From Eutypa lata (lineage: Eukaryota; Ascomycota; Sordariomycetes; Xylariales; Diatrypaceae), in contig JAKULF010000008.1 in assembly GCA_022661535.1 (NCBI GenBank), positions 992,001-1,056,000 of the forward strand: 64,000 nt of DNA. The letters run 5' to 3'. Every line of letters begins with the position of its first letter. Within the stretch, counting starts at the first letter, position 1. The position numbers were made by a program, and so were the translations under genes. Below the pieces are notes generated by a model. That model had not been told where the DNA came from. It saw only the letters and a program-made list of their open reading frames with translations, and ran no database searches. Shown here piece after piece: positions 59,292 through 64,000 of this stretch.

Positions 59292-61535
59292 TGCACTGAC
59301 CTCTATCTACGTGACTGACCTCCACATAAGGGTCTTGTCGTCTTCCTTTTAAATCCGGGGCAATAGGCAGGTGGAGCGTTTTGAGCAGTGATTGGTTGAT
59401 AGGGACGTCCAATGGTGACGATCCTTTATTTTGAAGGAGCTGCGATGGATAGGTGGGCCTTGAGATTTGGAGTTCAGTAGCTGTGTATGTACATGCGTAA
59501 ACACGCCGATGGAGCAAGTGAGTCCTGATCATCGGTATAGATATACCCCCTGATTATGTAATTTTCAACAGTCCAGTTTCTATGTCACGATAAGGGATAG
59601 TGCCGTGCATGTTAATCTACTACCAGAATCAAGTCTAAAGTACGGCTAGCTTTCCTAGTACATATACTAAATGAGTTGCCTCAGATAGCTATGGTCGCAT
59701 AGCATGTGTTGGAAATTATGAATATATATCGAGTGCTATCTAGTACCAGTAACTACCTAGGCGACGAAATCTATCTCTCTCTCTCTCTCTCTCTCCGCCG
59801 ATGTTGAATTAAGGTCATGGCTTGGTCAAATATATATGATCATGAGTCAGGACGTATCTTAAAGGAACTATTATGCAGCGCCCCGGATCTTGGCTATGGG
59901 ATTTGAAGAAGCTTTGCCTATCACTCTAGCGGTGAGTTCGCCTTCCTTCGCACTCCACATCCCTCACACACTCACACACACTCACATTTGCATTCCTTCA
60001 CAATCATATGAACTGCAAAGCGGCTGCTTACAGCAGTCTCACTTCAGATCTGGAACCCACTAGACCGAATAAGCAACGATGGAATGTGAAAAGCTTGAAC
60101 GACAGACTAACATCCCTAACCTTTGAAATATGTAGTTAGTTATCAACATTTGAATATGGCGTACCAACGATGTATTTACTACGAATACATTGTGTAAAAT
60201 AACTTTAAGACGTCTAAACAGCTTCTACTCGTCATGATATGACCTATCAAATTGAAGTTAAAGAAGTCGTTACAAAGTAGGTACGTGGTTAGGGTTACAT
60301 ACAAAGTAGGGCCCTTAAGGTTACATTCATGTATGTGCTCTGCCTTCTATTGCTTCTCCTAACTAACAGCCCCATTTATTTTGCCCGGCAATCTGGGAAT
60401 CACCTTGGACAAGCCCTCGAAAGGTTATTGATGCAAGGCTGGCCTACCTCCGTATGATGTGGAGGACCCGAGAATATGGAAAGTTTGCTCAGCACCAACT
60501 ATAAGCGAGTGAGTAATGCTGAAATCCGACCCGAGCAGTGGTGTTGGTCCTGCACGAACCCTGTTGGGGGGGCCTGCAAGCGTGTGCAAGCGTGACCAAC
60601 CGTTCCCCAATAAGCACTTGCATGAGGGGCCCGGCCACCCGGCCTCTTTCCCCAAAAATAAGACCTGCCCGCCTGCCACTGGTCGCACCTCTGCGTTGGG
60701 ACGAACCACCGGGATGGAATGATGAGCGAAAAAAAGAAAAGGGTTAATTAGCTACTACATTACCTGGGTATGTATGTACTTTCATACCTCGTACTATGTA
60801 GTAAATCATATTGGACAATTGGGCTTCGTCCAGTCTAAGCAAAGGATTCGAGAGTTCTAGTCTATTATCTCTCTCTTAAGTACTTAAGTAAAGTTATCTG
60901 GTTGAGAAAGAAGCGGTGAATTAGGATCTAGCTCTCACGTAGCGAATTAACTGGTCCATCCATTCTATTGTAGTATCTTCCTCATGGACTTTGCCGATGC
61001 ACACCCACCTACACCCCTCCTTCTCTCTCTCACTCTCACTCTCCCTGCCAGGCCAGACCAACTATGTTGCAGCGGACAACGCTGCACCGGTGATGCAAAG
61101 TAAATGATTGTTCCTTGTAAGAAGGGAAACAAATAATAAACTACCTACTTAGTTTGTGCTACAACCATATATGTATGTACATGTAGGTAATGGGGAAGGA
61201 GATCAGAAATCGATATCTTGGCTTTAATTGATTGAACCTTTTTTTATTTTTTTATTTTCTTACATATGTCCTCCCCCTCACTAAACTTCTCTTTTCCGTA
61301 ATCTACTACGAACTACCTACTTACTATAAAACATAAAAAGTCAGAACCCGGAGCTTCAGGGATCCTGGAAACCCGCCCTTACAAATCAATTGCCCGCCCC
61401 CCCCCACGTGCACTTAGTTAGGTAGCATTGTGTGCTTTATTCCTTTCCCCCAAGGGTGCTAGCAGCAGGCCAGGCTTGTCTTATCAAACCAAGGCGAAAA
61501 AAAGAGAGAGCAAAGCAACCAAGTTCGAGGCTAGG
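59292..61535. other. Intergenic region between the antiporter and methyltransferase genes
   Basis: No gene is supported. (CT)n lies at 59774-59795, and a CA-rich stretch at about 59965-59990. A GC-rich island at about 60520-60700 is open in several frames on both strands but has no family features. The last few hundred bases should hold the methyltransferase promoter, with a C-run at 61397-61407. Confidence 0.5.
59774..59795. repeat. Dinucleotide repeat (CT)n
   Basis: Eleven CT units, perfect. Non-coding. Confidence 0.9.
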
Positions 61536-62891
61536 ATGTCTCCAGCAAATGGCCCGACGGTTCAGGTCCCCAAGGACGAGGTGATAGACGATGAAAACCT
61601 ATCGCGCATAGGATCCACGCTCGATAGCGTCATGTCTTATTCGAGTCTGGGGTGCAATTACGTGAACGGCAGAAGGTGAGGGCGGAGCATTTCCTTTTGT
61701 TTTCTCTCTTTCGGCCGAGTCTACCCCATCCCCATTTCTCACCTACCTACCTACCTGCCTACCTGCCTACTTACCACGTAGGTTAGGTAGGTAAAGATAA
61801 ACAGCAACATTTCGCGCTGACCGAAGGTGGGGGGGGGGTTTTAAAACATACAGGTTTCATGCGTTCCGGGAAGGTCGCTACCCTCTGCCAAACGACGAGG
61901 GCGAGCAGTACCGGGGAGACCTCAACTCCTACCTGTTCCAGGATATCTGCGAGGGCAAGATGTTCCTCGCCTCGCTGGAGGAGAGCCCCCGGAAGGTACT
62001 GGAGCTGGGCACCGGGACCGGCTCGTGGGCCATCGACATGGCCGAGCGGTACCCCGACGCCCAGATCGTCGGCGTCGATCTGTCCCGCATCCAGCCCAGC
62101 TTCATGACCAACGTCGACTTCCAGGTCGACGACGTTGAGTCCGAGTGGCTCCACCCCACCGACTTCGACTTCATCTTCATGCGGGAGTTGTCCGTTTACA
62201 TCCAGGACCCGCGCAAACTCTTCGAGAGGGCGTTCCGGTGAGTTTATCTGTCTTGTTTTTAAATCAAACGGTATCGAAACGTACGCGGAAGTTAAATCAC
62301 ACGATTGGCTCCTCCGGTGAATGGGCGTGGGGAGGACGTCTGCTGTGAAATGTGTGATATACGCGCCGTTGGATACCTACCTACCTGTCTGAGTAAGCTA
62401 AGTACTAACTGCGGCTTGTTTCCCCCCCCAAAACCAGGCATCTCAAGCCCGGCGGCTGGATCGAGTGCCAGGACCTGGAGCTGGCGGCGTACTCGGACGA
62501 CGGGACGCTGCCAGAGGGGGCGCCGCTCCGGCGGCTCTTCGACGTAATCCGGGTGGTCAAGGACATCGGGGGCCACTACGGGGCGGAGAACCACCTGCCG
62601 CTGATCGGCGGGTTCCTGCGGGAGGCGGGCTTCACGCGGGTCGAGCAGAGCATGCACCGCAAGATCCCCTGGAGCCCGTGGGCCCAGGACCCCCGCGAGA
62701 AGTACTGGGGCAAGTGCATGTCCGTCTCGGTCGACACCTTCCTGCCCTCCGCCCCCATCCTGCTCACCGACGGCGGCGTCCCGCCCCACGAGATCAGCGG
62801 CATCATCGAGGGCTCCCGGCGCACCGTCCGCGACGACAGTCTCCACCCCTACTCGAACTTCGTCATATGGACGGCGCAGAAGCCGCTGTGA
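61536..62891 (+). CDS. SAM-dependent methyltransferase, LaeA-like fold (class I)
   Basis: A small-molecule or protein methyltransferase of the broad fungal LaeA-like group; substrate unknown. Exons 61536-61675, 61854-62237, 62438-62891; introns are 178 nt (GTGAGG...ACAG) and 200 nt (GTGAGT, CTAAC branch, CCAG). Product 325 residues. The first junction gives VNGRRFHAFREGRYPLPNDE, a typical opening of this group. The SAM-binding motif I is VLELGTGTGSWAIDMA (about 95-110), then VGVDLS with the acidic residue at the end of strand 2, FDFIFMRELSVYIQD (near 150), and HLKPGGWIECQDLEL across the second junction. Exons 2 and 3 are very GC-rich compared with flanking DNA. Nothing nearby looks like a biosynthetic core gene, so no cluster role is implied. 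The start is the ATG giving MSPANGPTVQ; the frame is open upstream but without a conserved sequence. Confidence 0.92.
61741..61795. repeat. (CTAC/CTGC)n tract with facing GTAG copies inside a methyltransferase intron
   Basis: ACCTACC units followed by TTAGGTAGGTAA form an imperfect inverted repeat within intron 1 and could pair in the transcript. Confidence 0.7.
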
Positions 62892-62896
62892 GGGTT

Positions 62897-62920
62897 GGAA
62901 GGAAGGAAGGAAGGAAGGAA
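62897..62920. repeat. Tetranucleotide repeat (GGAA)6
   Basis: Six perfect GGAA units starting six bases after the methyltransferase stop codon, so probably in its 3' UTR. Confidence 0.92.
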
Positions 62921-63211
62921 GGGGATGGACGCATGGAAGAAGCAAAGAAAATAAAAAAATTAAATTTTGTGAGGCACGCAAGGCAAATCGAACGAAATAT
63001 GGAACGTGTACAGTACGGTCTGTATGTATGCATGGTATGTCTGTGCGTGGGTCGGTGTTTTAGTTATTTACAACCCAAAAGGGTTGAGAGAGGGTTTGGG
63101 TTGCGATGATTCACGGAATTCGTGTCACCGAAAACCCGGAAAGAATACGCATGGCGAATCCTGGTGTTACCTTATTAGGATGGATTTTTGTTGTTGTTGT
63201 TAAATAGGAAA

Positions 63212-63244
63212 GACTGACTGACTGACTTACTGACTTACTGACTG
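63212..63244. repeat. GACT tetranucleotide repeat, imperfect
   Basis: GACT units with interspersed TTACT variants. Non-coding. Confidence 0.85.
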
Positions 63245-64000
63245 GCCTGGTTGTCTGGGCTGGCTTTTTATGTAACTAGTAGTGACGCACAAGATTGGGA
63301 AGAGATATTTTACGAAGTTAACGATATCATCGTTGCCCCTCCCCCAACAATGCCACAACTATTCTATTGTATATATACCATACTATTGGGAATACTACCA
63401 TTACTACTACTACTACTACTATCATCACTACTCTACTACTGCCACTACTGCTTGAAATGGGACTATGATATATGTATTGAGCCGTTTTGGAGACCCGGGC
63501 TAGTTCTAGATCCCCAACGCGTTAGGCCATACCTAGTAAGCGGAGAGCAGGCGGATTAGGTGAGCTTCGCAAAACTTTACAACTCTTTCCCTACTCTCCG
63601 ACTATCGCAATCGAACGAGCGCAATGATGGTGAGCGAGCAAGCCTTCAGAGATTCTTACAGAACCTCAAACATTTCGAACACCGCGCCCAGCTAAGGCTG
63701 AGTAGAAGTACGAAATAACGAAGTAGCGGTTTGGCTCTATCCTCACGACAAACTCTCTTAGCACGACATATTCGGGTTGCTTACTTTCCTTCCGCCTCTG
63801 GGGCTCCAAACCCAACCCTTTCAAGCGGGCCGTGACGGCCCTTCTACCGACGCTGTTTCCCTGTCGTCCCCCTTAGCAGCATCAATATGTAGGTAGCAAC
63901 ATCGATCCCATTTCTCTATACGATGATAAGTTGACACGTAGTTATTGTGGCTATAAAAAAAAAAACCAACTGCATACCTAGTGACGAGCTCTTCGGTTCC

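Larger units (their letters stand above)
62892..64000. other. 3' flank of the methyltransferase gene to the window edge, repeat-rich
   Basis: No supported gene. Just after the stop codon is (GGAA)6 at 62897-62920, then (GACT)n-like repeats at 63212-63244 and (ACT)n at about 63402-63420. The ORF at 63251-63559 is mostly translated repeat. Confidence 0.6.

Noticed and set aside
60516..60747. GC-rich island open in several frames on both strands
   Set aside because: Overlapping open frames come from composition; no start context, splice structure or known motif.
63251..63559. 102-codon ORF near the right edge
   Set aside because: About a quarter of it is translated (ACT)n/(TAC)n repeat; no support for a gene.

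Overview
The window is nuclear DNA of a filamentous ascomycete (Pezizomycotina, most likely Sordariomycetes). Genes are interrupted by short introns, mostly 50-240 nt, with GTRNGT-like donors, CTAAC-like branch points and YAG-like acceptors. The gene families present are typical fungal ones: an RON1/VIB-1-type Ndt80 regulator, an SREBP with the bHLH tyrosine, an Srs2-type helicase, a Kha1-type antiporter and a LaeA-like methyltransferase. Non-coding DNA is full of (GTAG/CTAC)n and (CATA)n tracts. I cannot name the species. There are ten protein genes, one cut by the left edge. I worked out exon structures by eye from splice signals and family conservation.

Region 1 (1-13578) looks like the fungal N-acetylglucosamine catabolic cluster. 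It has a GlcNAc-kinase-type hexokinase (hxk3-like, 3' part only), the Ndt80-family regulator ron1, a GH3 beta-N-acetylglucosaminidase fused to a GNAT region (nag3-like), and GlcNAc-6-phosphate deacetylase (dac1). hxk3 and ron1 converge; nag3 and dac1 diverge from a shared 1.5-kb intergenic region. Together they would release GlcNAc from chitin-derived material, phosphorylate it and deacetylate it under one regulator. The deaminase and GlcNAc transporter usually found in such clusters are not here and may lie left of the window.

Region 2 (13882-25889) holds an Srs2-type UvrD helicase gene, a serine/proline-rich single-pass membrane protein of unknown function, and an SREBP-type regulator of sterol and low-oxygen responses.

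Region 3 (25890-56420) is very gene-poor. In more than 30 kb I can support only a small bZIP factor gene (45815-46765) and a four-exon CIA30-domain gene (49199-50213). The rest, including a 20-kb desert upstream of the bZIP gene, has no convincing coding sequence and many simple repeats. One short kinase-like stretch near 53.04 kb may be a relic.

Region 4 (56421-64000) holds a Kha1-type K+/H+ antiporter gene and a GC-rich, three-exon SAM-dependent methyltransferase gene, then repeat-rich non-coding DNA to the edge. I saw no rRNA, confident tRNA, CRISPR array or intact transposon.
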